Made by a program: the position numbers and the translations under genes
Notes under the pieces: generated by a model
Seen by the model: the letters and a program-made list of their open reading frames with translations, nothing else
What the model was told of the DNA's origin: nothing
Databases searched by the model: none
Origin: Gonocerus acuteangulatus
Lineage: Eukaryota; Arthropoda; Insecta; Hemiptera; Coreidae
Length of the DNA stretch: 64,000 nucleotides
Direction of reading: 5' to 3'
NCBI GenBank assembly: GCA_946811695.1
Contig: OX328132.1
Location: 92,330,900 to 92,394,899, forward strand
Shown here: positions 25,329 through 36,734 of the stretch, one piece after another
Numbering within the stretch: the first letter of the stretch is position 1
How the letters are laid out: each line of letters starts with the position of its first letter

Positions 25329-26245
25329 ATCATGCAGACAAGACGTGCGGAAAAAGAAGAATATCTGTAGACTGCAGTTACTGCATGTTACCGACAAGTT
25401 CCTATATAACAGTCCTTGCTCGGCGAACCCTTCCTCGAGAGCTTGGTCTCCTTGAGCCTGACAATGTAGGACGATGCATTTCCAGTTGGGTATGGACCAA
25501 TTACATTTATTGCTTCCTTTCACTCCTTCAAATGACCTCATGACCATTCATGAAGGCGAAAGCCTGTAAATGTATCTCTTGACATTCAGTCATTAAGAGG
25601 TCGTTGGCTTTTTTTCTTTTTCGACGTTATCTACATGTGAATCTCAATTGCATTTTTTTTTTTATTTCGTGATAAACAAATTAGATAGAAATATTTGGAT
25701 GAACTTGAGAAAAAAAAGATCTTGGCGGAAGTGGCTCGTTTTCGTCATTTGTTTATTTTTGGATATCGTCTACTAATTTTTACTAATTCCGCATATCTAA
25801 TATCTCTTGAAATAAAGAGGCTTGTGTTGGCATTACTGTGACTAAAACAGAACTGTGACTAAAAAATGACACATGAGTTGAGCATCGTATCTCGGCCCTC
25901 CACCGAGTGCTCTGGAATGGAGTACTCATTGATTTTATGAAAATATAAATAGCCAATTAATTATTATTTATTGAGGATAAGTTTAAATGCAGAAATTCTA
26001 CAGTTGTGACAATGATCCTAATGTTTATGCTAAATAAGGAAAGGCATGCCATGATCAACTAAAATCAAAAAAGCATAGGAAGACAAAATCAGGTCTGTAT
26101 CGCCAAGAAAGATGGTCTGAAATTTAACGTTAATATGAGCGCCAAGGACTGAAAATGAAATGATGTGTTGGTTACAGACCGGTTCATCGTGGTTACCTGA
26201 ATCCTTCTCGTTAACCTCTAGACTCACCTACTTGATTAAATATAC

Positions 26246-26249
<4 letters not shown>
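25329..26249. other. unassigned spacer
   Basis: Nothing recognisable was seen. Confidence 0.5.

Positions 26250-26310
<61 letters not shown>
26250..26310. repeat. (AT)n microsatellite
   Basis: AT tract immediately outside the left inverted repeat of the composite element that follows. Confidence 0.97.
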
Positions 26311-26311
<1 letters not shown>

Positions 26312-26316
26312 GTATG

Positions 26317-26396
26317 TGGCTTGGTTCTAAAAGTGCCAAAGTCAATTTTTTCATATTTTTTTGTTATATACTTCCCTTACAATACTTGCCTAAAAC

Positions 26397-26460
<64 letters not shown>

Positions 26461-27094
26461 AATCACGTGTCTGTGTGTTTGAGCGTTTATCTGTTTGTTC
26501 CTTATACAAATCTACACCGTATGACCGATTTTGACCAAACTTGGCACACAGGTAGGTCTTGATACGGGAAATCTCCTAGGCTAGGTCAAGATAGTCAAAT
26601 TTCAAAATTTGGTCAATAGTTCTGTTCAAGAAAAATTGGCTACACTGAACCATTCAGATTCTGACGGCCATTTTGAATCGTCAGCCATTTTGAATAATGT
26701 CTCAAATTTATTAGTTGATGTTCCTGATAATTAGAATAACTCGAACTCATTGATGACTTTACATCATTATATAATCATGTAATGGAGTTTATTTCAATTT
26801 TTAATCAACAGTCACTGTCTAACTAAGGAGTGCAGGCCTTTCTTTGATAAGAGCTATCTATTCGCAGGCTCTGGTGCTGGTCTCTGTCGTTTTTTTTTCT
26901 GAACTGCTATGGTGCTGGCCTCTGTTGGCTGTTTCACGAACTACATCTAGACAGATATAAACCAATTCACAGCGTTTGACCGATTTTGACGTAACTGGGT
27001 ATACAGGTAGATTTTGATACGGGGAGAGTCGTAGGCAGAATGAAGGTGTAGCATTGCACGCCGGGTAACAGCTAGTTATATATATAAATATATA

Positions 27095-27143
<49 letters not shown>

Positions 27144-27235
27144 TATTTGGCTTTATGCAAGTATTTTAAGGGAAGTATATAAAAAAACACAAAATAAGAA
27201 AAAATTGACTTTGCCGCTTTTAGAACCAAGCCACA
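26317..27235. mobile_element. composite element with ~85-bp inverted ends and a Helitron-like insert
   Basis: The left end (26,317-26,398) GTGGCTTGGTTCTAAAAGTG then CCAAAGTCAATTTTTTC is inverted at 27,149-27,235 (GACTTTGCCGCTTTTAGAAC then CAAGCCAC). Inside each end sits an (AT)n tract (26,401-26,460 and 27,068-27,138). The centre is a Helitron-like copy. The outer inverted repeats may be the ends of a DNA transposon or a local inverted duplication. Confidence 0.7.
26459..27073 (+). mobile_element. Helitron-like non-autonomous repeat, copy B
   Basis: Starts AAATCACGTGTCTGTGTG and ends GCACGCCGGGTAACAGCTAG followed by T. Read as A|TC...CTAG|T this fits Helitron termini and the A/T insertion site. 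It is longer than copy A at 133-572. It contains one unit of the ~120-bp repeat near the left end and GACCGATTTTGACGTAACTG near the right. Confidence 0.6.
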
Positions 27236-27269
27236 GATATATATATCTTCGAACAGCTTAATGACCTAA

Positions 27270-27600
27270 TGACCACCCCGAACTATACTTTGCGATAGCT
27301 ATCCAGTTTATTATAAGGAGTTCAGTACAGTACTTCCTTAAGCTGTACACTCATCTAAATCTCGGTCTTCCTCTTGGTCCTATTCCTGGTCCTAAAGTCT
27401 TCTGGCTTCGTTTCAGAGATTATTTCCTCCTTCCCCTTTCTGGCCCAGATCCCCGAATGTTTTTTCAAGGATGCTCGTAAGACGCCATATCTTTTAGTAA
27501 TGCATTACTACAGGTTTTATTATTGCCTTGTATAACATTAGTTTCAATTTTCATGATATTTTCATTGATCCTTGGATATAGAATAATGAGAAGACCGCTT
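27270..27600 (-). pseudogene. LINE reverse-transcriptase C-terminal remnant
   Basis: The minus strand reads KLKLMLYKAIIKPVVMHY then a stop, followed by KIWRLTSILEKTFGDLGQKG. This resembles the S-R-N-x-K-x-x-L-Y-K-x-x-I-x-P-V-x-x-Y-G-x-E-T-W-x-L-T region after the catalytic RT domain of RTE/Jockey-class LINEs. In-frame stops interrupt it. No upstream RT motifs remain because the (AT)n block begins at 27.7 kb. Confidence 0.6.
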
Positions 27601-27702
27601 TGTTTACACTGAGTATTCTTTGATCGATTTTATAAATTGTAAAGGGATGAATAATGGACGCTACGGTGGTTTGGCCGGGTTTGGAGCAAGACGTTATGCT
27701 CG

Positions 27703-27957
<255 letters not shown>

Positions 27958-27960
<3 letters not shown>

Positions 27961-27997
27961 AAGATAAAGAATATATATATATATTCTTTATCTTCTT
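27958..27997. repeat. 40-bp palindrome at the edge of the (AT)n tract
   Basis: AAGAAGATAAAGAAT (27,958-27,972) and its exact inverse ATTCTTTATCTTCTT (27,983-27,997) are separated only by AT dinucleotides. The result is a perfect palindrome able to form a cruciform or hairpin. Confidence 0.9.
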
Positions 27998-28383
27998 TAG
28001 GAGAAAACAAATAAGGATGAAAGCTAACGTGGAACCAAAAAAAAGAGTGGAAATAAATTTCGGAGTAAGAAATAGATAATACACTTGTAAAGCGCTAAAA
28101 ACACTTTTAAAAACGAGTAACTAATACATTACATCGTAGGTAGATTAAAACCAGTTGAAACTGCTGGTGGTGACTAACTGGTTTTAAGACTAGCTAATTC
28201 CGTACGTGTGTGCTGAAGACCCGAGGTAAAAAACGCATATTTGCGGGAAAAAACAGGTTCTGGAGATAATTGCGATTGGAACATTGGTGGCACTGAGCTA
28301 GGCCGGCTCTCTACACCTAGAGTTGCGCAGACGCAGGCGTGTCTTGAGAATTCGTTGACCTCTACTCCACGCTCTAGCTTATT

Positions 28384-28427
<44 letters not shown>

Positions 28428-28600
28428 CATAAATTAGTCCTAACTTGTTCGCTAAAGCTAGTCATGTGTTTTGGGGAATAATTAGGAGGGTCAGTTACTC
28501 CTAATTAATACTTAAATTACATTCATTGAATGATCGATGGAGCAGCCCTCCTTAATTTCATTCCATAAGAAATTTAAAAGAAAAACTATTTACTTTCCAT
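27998..28600. other. spacer with an (AT)n tract
   Basis: (AT)n at 28,386-28,422; nothing else recognised. Confidence 0.5.
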
Positions 28601-28695
28601 AAAATAGGAATTGAAATTTGCATAGAGAAGTAATTTTAGGTACTATATTTCAGCACCTAAAATTACTTCTCTACGTAAATTACAATTCCTATTTT
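28601..28695. repeat. 41-bp-arm hairpin with 13-nt loop
   Basis: The left arm AAAATAGGAATTGAAATTTG (to 28,641) pairs with the right arm ending CAATTCCTATTTT (28,655-28,695), with three mismatches in 41. The loop is 28,642-28,654. Size and pairing are similar to a microRNA precursor, but the near-perfect arms equally suggest a tiny inverted-repeat element. Confidence 0.85.
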
Positions 28696-29140
28696 AACAC
28701 TATTCGTCTATTAAGTGTAAATATATATATATTTCTTGCAAATGTAATTTAATTCTGTTGGGTATTGACGTATTTAGACGTTATATGAAACACATTTTTT
28801 TACCAGTATTTAGTGCTATGTCACTGTGAATAATGCTCCATTCTTGCCCCCAGTGACCCGGTTATCTTCTCCTGCCTACCCCCCCCCTCTCCCCGGTGTA
28901 GTGAATCAGGCGTAGAGATAAAGCGTGGGGCATCTACGTGCCAGGTCTCGGTAAATGGCCTCAAACGACCCGTTTTCTGCGTTAAAACGCTAATGCAAGA
29001 CGCAGGGGAACAGTTTTGAAACAGAACTTTCTTCCGAGCAAAAAAAAAAAAAAAAAAAAATGCGCCATAAACTGCCTCTCAATAATAATTGAATGCTAAA
29101 GGCAGGGGTGCGGCTATCGGCAACAACCTGCAAACGACGA
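28696..29140. other. unassigned spacer
   Basis: Only an A run at 29,041-29,060 and a C run near 28,880. Confidence 0.5.
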
Positions 29141-29370
29141 CGTGATTCATTACATTGGCATAACTTTTTTATTAATGAACCGATTGATATGAAACTAACA
29201 TTAAATGTTAAGTAATGATTACGCCAATATATTAGTGGAAACCGCATCTAAATCGGATAAGCCGTTCTTAAAATTAGTGTTTGTGTACAAACGCACAGAC
29301 AAACAGCACGAATAGGCTCACTGGAAACTTGACTCGTCCAAGGAATTGAAACACTATCAACTATTCCGCA

Positions 29371-29452
<82 letters not shown>

Positions 29453-29700
29453 AAATGAAGAGGTATCAATGCAGATCGATAGAAGATATAGAAGAATAGA
29501 TATAGAGTGTTTATCAAATTTTTTACGTGATTCTTTACATTTGCTTTACTCTTTTTTTTTTTTTATAAACGAAACAAACACTAAATGTGGAGTGAACCTT
29601 ACCGCAATATATAAGGGAAAACCTTACCGCAATATATTAGGGAAACCCGCATCTAAATCGGATTAGCTTGCACAAACTCACATGCAAACAGACAAAAATT
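29141..29700. repeat. dispersed repeat halves around a long (AT)n
   Basis: The phrase CGCCAATATATTAGTGGAAA, CCGCATCTAAATCGGATAAG occurs at 29,222-29,262 and again, altered, at 29,600-29,668 (GCAATATATTAGGG, CCGCATCTAAATCGGATTAG). Between them lies (AT)n at 29,374-29,448. Both halves are followed by a CAxACAGACAAA motif. Confidence 0.6.
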
Positions 29701-30885
29701 CTAACAATCATTGTTTCTTTTTGGGCTATTGCGTTGATAAAGGCCCCCAATAATACAGACAGAGATGGGTTACATTTATGAATAGATTTACAAATTCGAA
29801 CCACAAATAAAATCCCTCAGGTGAGGAAAATACCAACAAGAAAAAACAGAAAGAAATAATTTCTTTTATTATGAGTGTTGTCATAATTAATTTTTTTTTT
29901 TTTTTTTTTTTTTTATAATTATTGAATTTATATTTTCGTACAGCACATTGACGTTACATTTCGTTCAGCACATAGGAATGAGGATATAAAAGACCAGTGG
30001 AATGATTGTACTGGGGTTGCGGTTCGGATTTTCTGATTGAGAAGGTTTAAGCCACAAATAGCCCAAAGGGCAAACGACAAAGGGTTCCAATAGCAAAGAG
30101 CCGGACGTCCGGCCTTCGTTTGCATTCTGAGTGGGAAAGCTCGTCTCGGGGCAAATGTTCCAAGTGCCTTCGGCGACTTTGAAGTCCCCGCATTAGGCTT
30201 TGAAGAGTCGAGAAGCGGAAGAACTTCGTTATACTCATTCCTTCAGAAAATATGCTGTTTTTTTTTTCTCTCTCTCTCTCTACTCTAGCAACAAACTCCC
30301 TCCTAACTGAAGGACCTCTTAATTTCTCCGTCAAATTAATAAAGTGCACTTTATTAAACACTTTCATTGGGAGGGAGTTTGATAATAATATGCAGGTATG
30401 GATTACCCAACTTTAGGAATCAATTCTCCAAGAAAAGATGGCACTTGACAAACTCGACTGTTTTAGTAACTCCCTTCATGATAATTTCAAAAGAAAACTG
30501 TTAATATGTTTGAATGAGGGTTAAATTTCACCATAGAAGTTATATGTAAGGTATTTTTACAGGCAGCAGCATTAATTAATCTAACGAATTAAGGTGATGA
30601 ACCGTTGAAATTAGATGATACATTTTCTATAAACTCGCAACAAATATTATCTTAACGTTCACTTGATTACTTGAACGAATATTAATCAATAATAAAATTC
30701 ACTTGTTGCAGCTTTTCATCTACAAAAAAGTTTGATAAATAGTGACGAACTTTAAGAATCAACTCTAACTTGTTTCAAGCGCAAGACGTCAATTGGCATT
30801 TTTCCGATTACTCGCTTTTTTTTCTAATAAAATGATATTTGAATTTATAATTTTATTCAGATTTTATAATTTCCCCAATTGACAT
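29701..30885. other. unassigned spacer
   Basis: T run at 29,890-29,914. A minus-strand frame of 106 codons (30,047-30,367) has no recognisable domain and contains a TC-repeat-derived ERERE stretch. Confidence 0.5.
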
Positions 30886-31228
30886 AGCCCCATCGAAAAT
30901 TACATTAGAATCTTTTTTCTAGAAAATTTAGTATGCTTTCTAACGGTCACGTTCCACTTACCACGATTTCCCAACGGTTTTCACGATATTTTAGAAAATA
31001 TAACAAGATCTGATAACCTTTCATGTATGATCATGTAATATTTGTTTTCTAATAATTATTTCCTAACCTTCAAACGCAACAAAAATTTAAATATCATAGA
31101 TTAGGTGAAAACAAATTTGAGCCATCGTTATGTTCGTGATCTATGGGTTCTGAAGCATGAAATTTTGCAGTCGGCTGTTTCGGATTTCGTCATGACGTCA
31201 TAAGCGGGATTCCCTCCTATGCAGACGC
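30886..31228 (+). repeat. dispersed repeat family R1, copy 2 (lacks the (AT)n core)
   Basis: Matches 10,596-10,790 (CATCGAAAATTA, TTTAGAAAATATA, CAAAAATTTAAATATC) and then jumps directly to AATTTGAGCCATCG...CAGTCGGCTGTTTCGGATT. About 330 bp including the (AT)n present in copy 1 is missing. Confidence 0.65.
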
Positions 31229-32985
31229 CTCAATGTGTATTGATGCCAGTTAATGTTTAGTAACATAAATCAAATATCCTCCTAGGTTTCCTTCCGAATA
31301 TCACTATATCAGTTTTAGTAATGCTAAATATCAGTTAAAACTATACTAGCATTTTTTGCATGACACATTACTCGATTACGATTTAAAACTTCCATGATTG
31401 AACTAGTATACAAAGGTTATTTTTATTTTGCTTGGAAGTCATAAGTAAAATACATATACATGTATAAAACATATAAATGTGCTTTTACGGGTGTTTCTTA
31501 TTGGAAATTTAATGTAGATTCCAAAAATGTGGTCGTTATTTACGATATATTTATCACACATCCCGAAAACACAGGTTTCCTTTAAAAGAGCCTGTAGTTT
31601 TTAAAATAGACAAAAGATTGTGTAGCTCCTTTACATTTTCAGATAGAACGCTCATTTTTACGCCACTGAACTACAAATGGGATGCAGAATAAACCGCTAA
31701 AGTTATGACCCTGTATATTATATATATTGGAGAAGGCCCGGTATGATTATGATCTTCGGAATTTCATGCATAGCTGTCACACGCTCAGTAAAATATTGTT
31801 CCCATTATTATTTTTTCAATTCTACAGAGTGTTTTCAAGTTTGAAACAAAAACTTTTAAAGTAATTTTCATTCAAAATGGTAGCTCCTTATTTTTATATT
31901 GTCCAAAACGATTTATTTTTCCCCATTTTGATGCTAAACCATACGATTCAATTTAGCAAAAGCTCCTTAGTTAGCTTTCGAGCTAGTGCATTAAACATGC
32001 TTGGTGATTATTGTCTAGAATGTGAAGGATTTAATTGAATGGAATGCTCAATTGAGGCCTTTCTAAGGTTTCTCTGTGGTACTGTAATATTGGATTGAAA
32101 GGCAAGCTTTACTGGTAATGATCCAAATCCCGAGGAATTAACTTAAGGAGGCAATTTCCCCAACTAAGCTGATGGGTCGATGGTTGGGATTATAGTTGGT
32201 TGTTTGTCTCCGATTCACCTTACTCTGAAATACGTAGAAGAGAACACTTTACACTGACAGATCAATGGTAGGTATTCCATTTAGTTATTTGATAAGCACG
32301 AAGCTTGTTATCAGAATTTGAAGAAGGAAATTGCCTCCTCATGGGTGAGGGGGTTTCCATGGTAGAATTTGTCTTTCATTTGGATTCAGCATACTCTTAG
32401 GAATTTGAAGGAAAGGTTGGGGCCTAGGGATATTAGAAAGTTGAATTTACTGATGGGGATTCTCCACAACAAAAGATTTGCGGTCCTACGTTGTATGCTA
32501 AATTTATATGGGGGGGGGGGATGTCAGATGAATCCTGGACTAGGGACCTAAAGTAATTTCGAAGTTTTCTAACCTTCACTTTGTTCTGCTGGGCTGATGC
32601 CCGAGTTCTGGAAGCTGGTATAAAAAGGTCTGAGGCCTAGATGTCATGAACCTAGCATATCCTGAAAAGGTGGTGTATACAATATCTGCTGTAAATTCTA
32701 TACTATACTATAGGTGTACCGTGAAAAAAAGAACCAGGTAGTACGCACACGCTGGCTCCAGCCCATGTGGTTGAAGGTCTATGTCCCCTCCGGCAACGCC
32801 CGTTCTGGTTATCTTGTTTGCAGCCGGAGTATAGTTGATTTAGCTTCCAATAGATGCCCGTCCTGAAGCATATAAATATGTGAGAGTAGCTGTAGTTCAG
32901 AATCACACATCTGTATTATATTAGTAGCACCAAGGATTCGCCAACCCTGCACTCAGATTTGTCCTAGTAGCAGCAAATGGGCTTA
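31229..32985. other. unassigned spacer
   Basis: Includes a G10 run near 32,511. Nothing else recognised. Confidence 0.5.
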
Positions 32986-34060
32986 GGGTTTGAAATGAAC
33001 TCTGCAAACTAAAGAATTTGAATAAAAGGGCTCTTACGGTATTTTGAAAATTACATTTATAGTCACATGAACTCTTTATGGTCTAAGATATGGTAAGAAA
33101 GAGTTGGGGGGCGTACGGTAATTTGAAAAAGTTAGAATTTGAGTCAAGGACGTCCCATGAATCTGGGCTCCTAAGAGAGTTTGAAATTTTGGTATAGTAA
33201 GGGACGTCACATCAATTCTGCAGACTCTACGGAGATTAATGGATGGAATGCTCATCTTGTTAATGGCTGATCTCGTAGTCATTGGAATTCACACTTCATC
33301 TGCATTTAGAGAACGAAGAAAAGATCGGGCTCCTCATACTGAAACTGGATGCTGGCTGACCAAAGGAAGATATTGTAAAAGAGCTTTCACTCAGGCTCCA
33401 ACTATTCTGAAGAACTGAAGAAATTAACGCGTTTCTCTTAAGGAAATTTATATTTGCGATTAGGTTCTTCTGGCTGGCTTAAGAGGGACGTTGTACTTCG
33501 GGTGAATTCGCTCAACATGGCTACCTTCTGCGTCAATGATGATAAGAAAGGGATTCTTTGGTAATACTTGTTCTGTATTTAGTTGGAATATCTTGTATTC
33601 AGTATGCCATGAGAAGTGGGCATAATAATATCCCTGGGATCTCCCGTGGTCTAGTCGCTAGCGCGCTAGATTCATAAGCGGGAGATGGTGGGTTCGATCC
33701 CCACCGGCGGCAGGAATTGTCTCATCTCAGGACTCGCTGAGAAAATTCCTGGCTGCACCCTGGATGTCGGTGCTAATGGCCAAGAATTATGTCGATACGC
33801 CATAAAAAAAAACGAAAAAAAATAATAATAATAATAATATCGCTGTTTATTGCCCATAAACAAAACATCCTAATCCAGTATGCCATTAGGAAATTGAAGA
33901 AGAGACTGGGATCTTCGGTCAAATAAATGACAGCCTTGGTGCCTTACATTAAATACATAAATAATAATTAAAAGATTAAAACGACTTCCTAAAGGATCTT
34001 GAAAGTTAAACATATAGTGAAGAACGTCACATGAACTCTACAGGCTCTTGGGATTGGTTT
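32986..34060. repeat. degenerate GACGTCACATGAACTCT repeat region split by a SINE
   Basis: The motif (G)ACGTCACATGAACTCTGCA, followed by short GGTATTTTGAAAATT-like units, recurs at about 32,995, 33,062, 33,148, 33,204 and 34,022. The spacing is irregular at about 60-85 bp. A SINE interrupts the region at 33,636-33,838. Confidence 0.5.
33636..33838 (+). mobile_element. tRNA-derived SINE, copy 5
   Basis: The head GGGATCTCCCGTGGTCTAGT, TTCATAAGCGGGAGATGG and GGTTCGATCCCC, the body, and a tail GATACGCCATAAAAAAAAAC turning into AATAAT repeats. It is almost identical to the 3.3-kb copy, so a relatively recent insertion. Confidence 0.88.
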
Positions 34061-34209
34061 TTATCTAGCTGATGAAAGATTATAGACAGTGAAATCGTTT
34101 ATATTTCACTTTTAGAAAAACTCAACTTTTGTGCGGTGAAAGATATGCCAATTTAGGAGAAATATAAAATTTCCGAGGATCTCGCAATCGAGTGACGCAA
34201 GAAATAATT

Positions 34210-34310
34210 TTTCTACGGGAAATGAGACCATTCTTGGCCTTGGAAGGGAATTGACGATGGATCTCGGAAGTAATTAAGTCAAAGCTGAGGAATTTAGGAG
34301 ATGACAAGAA
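34210..34310 (-). pseudogene. short Jockey-type reverse-transcriptase fragment
   Basis: The minus strand encodes MSSPKFLSFDLITSEIHRQF then PSKA. The RT of the large LINE at 48.7 kb has KSPGFDLITSEIIRQLPTKA at the equivalent place. The match covers only about 25 residues and the flanks do not continue it. Confidence 0.6.
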
Positions 34311-34483
34311 TGGAGGGCGTGAGGGAGAGGGTAACTTGGTTATTATATTCTGGACCTCGCAGGTGAAATAGGATTTTAAGGGATTGGAGAGTCAATAAAG
34401 CACTGTCTTAATTTTTCAACTTAGGCTGAATAAAAAACGAGACTAATGTTTTTTTTGTGCTATAGGATTTCTCGTATGTACTC

Positions 34484-34534
<51 letters not shown>

Positions 34535-35449
34535 CATTGTGTTCCTCAGACAGCTAATGAAATATCGCGGAGAACGTTAGAGGGATGTCGTAAAATTTAA
34601 GGAAACCTGAAACATTTCGATGATCAGGATAATGAAACTGCTATGGCTAATCATTCAATAAAATATAAGCACGTATGCGACTTCGCAAACGTATAAATTA
34701 TAGAAAAAGAAAGAAACTTGACGAAACGAAGAATAAAAGAAAATGTTATTATGTTAAATGTAAAAAAAAAAAAATTATCCAGTGACAAAACTAATTTTAT
34801 TATAATGGATTAATCGTTTTCTGGGTGATGGATTTTTGTTTTGTTTTTTGGAATCTATCGATTTTACACAGCTGATTGACGCTATTCGTAGTAGTAACCT
34901 GAGTTTGGGCGTGGCCAATGTACGGAAAGGTTTGCTTTAATACATGTAAGCTGTAGTTTGGGCCTGAAACATGTAGCGATTATATAAATGAATCAAATTG
35001 ACTTTGTTATTTCTCTTTTATTGACCTTCCACCTGAAAAATCTTGGATTAAAGTAGATTTGGTCACTTTAAAATATAAGTTTTTTTTTTTTGCCTTGACT
35101 GATCTAAGTGGTCCATGTGTATTAAGAGACAGCAAATATTCCATTACTTTCGTTTTACTGCCAAATACCATTAAATCGTTTTTAAAAACGTTAGTACCAA
35201 TAACTCGTCTAGATAACGAACTTGTTGAATTTTTTATATTATCACAATTAAGTCACACATTTAGTACGACACGGAGTTAAAATAGACTAAGTTGTAGAAC
35301 TTGATTTAAATGTTCAGAATAGCCCGGCTGGTTGTCGTTTCAGTTATTAGACTGTGTCTGGCGTGCATTTAAAAGTTGGAGCTCCCAGATTACTCCTCTT
35401 TTTATGGACATGCTGGGTGTAAAAAGGCAAAACAATTCGACCAAGTCAC
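34311..35449. other. spacer with an (AT)n tract
   Basis: (AT)n at 34,487-34,534. Frame 35,059-35,280 has no recognisable domain. Confidence 0.5.
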
Positions 35450-35457
35450 ACTTTGAT
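35450..35457. repeat. 8-bp target-site duplication, left copy (ACTTTGAT)
   Basis: Identical to 38,882-38,889, immediately outside the hAT-like element ends. Confidence 0.88.
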
Positions 35458-35948
35458 CAGTGATGTGAAATACCCGGGTATTTATTCTTCAGGGTAAATA
35501 CCCAGGGTAAATACCCAATTTCATAAATACCCGGGTATTTAAGGTATTTAACTAAACCTATCTAAAGTAATCGAATATTGTAAAATGTGATGGATCTCGC
35601 CAGTTTAGAGTTGTTGCAACACTGAGAAACTATTAAAACAATAATAAATTATAAAATAAGACCACAGAGAGGTTAATAAATAATAAATTCCGACTACCAA
35701 TAAAACAAGTTGTTTGCCTAAATTTGATACTACTGTACTTCATTCACAAAAATGTCGCCTCAGCTAAAACTTTGGACTAGGATTATCTCAATTCCTCAAA
35801 ACACCAATTAAGTTACCTACTATTTGATCATTATCTTTATCAAAGTTTGTTGTAGCCTAAGGCTAAGGTGGTTTGTTTTTGTGAAACACTCTGACATCAA
35901 GAAGCTATATTTTCATTTCTGGTGAGATTTCAGTTTCCTGTAATGTTG

Positions 35949-36734
35949 ATCCCAAAAAAAAAAACATAAATGTGAAATAGAGGCCAAGTTCCTCCCCCAC
36001 AAAGAAACACTCCCTTCCCCAAAAAGCGAGAAATATCTCCTCCTAAAACCCCCCAAAAACGCCTTACCATCCTACACTCCAAAAAAAGTAGTATGAGTTG
36101 GTGTATTAGGTGTACCATATTTTCAACCAAAAATATTTGCCAATACAAGAGATGATACAAGAAAGAAATGTCCAAGTTCATTACTTAGAAGACCTCGTAA
36201 TTACTTACTAAGAAGAGTAAAGACACTTCAACTGACCTTTAAAAACAACAATAAAAATACTTATATCCATTTACTAAAATATCACATTCCTCAACCAGGT
36301 ATATTCTTAAACTTGGCAATGTTTAGTTTTCTCTCTAAATATAATTTCGGCAAAAAAAAAAACATTGCCAAGTTTAAGAATATGCCTGGTTGAGGAAAGT
36401 GATATTTTAGTAACTGGATATAAGTATTTTTATTGTTGTTTTTAAAGGTCAGTTGAAGTGTCTTTACTGTTCTTAGTAAGTAATTACGAGGTCTTCTAAG
36501 TAATGAACTTGTACATTTCTTTCTTGTATCATCTCTTGTATTGGCAAATATTTTTGGTTGAAAATATGGTACACCTAATACACCAACTCATACTACTTTT
36601 TTTGGAGTGTAGGATGGTAAGGCGTTTTTTGGGGGTTTTAGGAGGAGATATTTCTCGCTTTTTGGGGAAGGGAGTGTTTCTTTGTGGGGGAGGAACATGG
36701 CCTCTATTTCACATTTATGTTTTTTTTTGGGGAT
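35949..36734. repeat. giant foldback (arms ~375 bp, loop ~37 nt), copy 1
   Basis: Reverse-complementary arms run from ATCCCAAAA at the left to TTTTGGGGAT at the right and meet at AACTTGGCAATGTTT / AACATTGCCAAGTTT. The mirror-image frames at 35,930-36,181 (-) and 36,503-36,763 (+) are the two arms read from opposite strands. Confidence 0.95.

Noticed and set aside
30047..30367. 106-codon minus-strand frame
   Set aside because: Low-complexity ERERE core and no domain.
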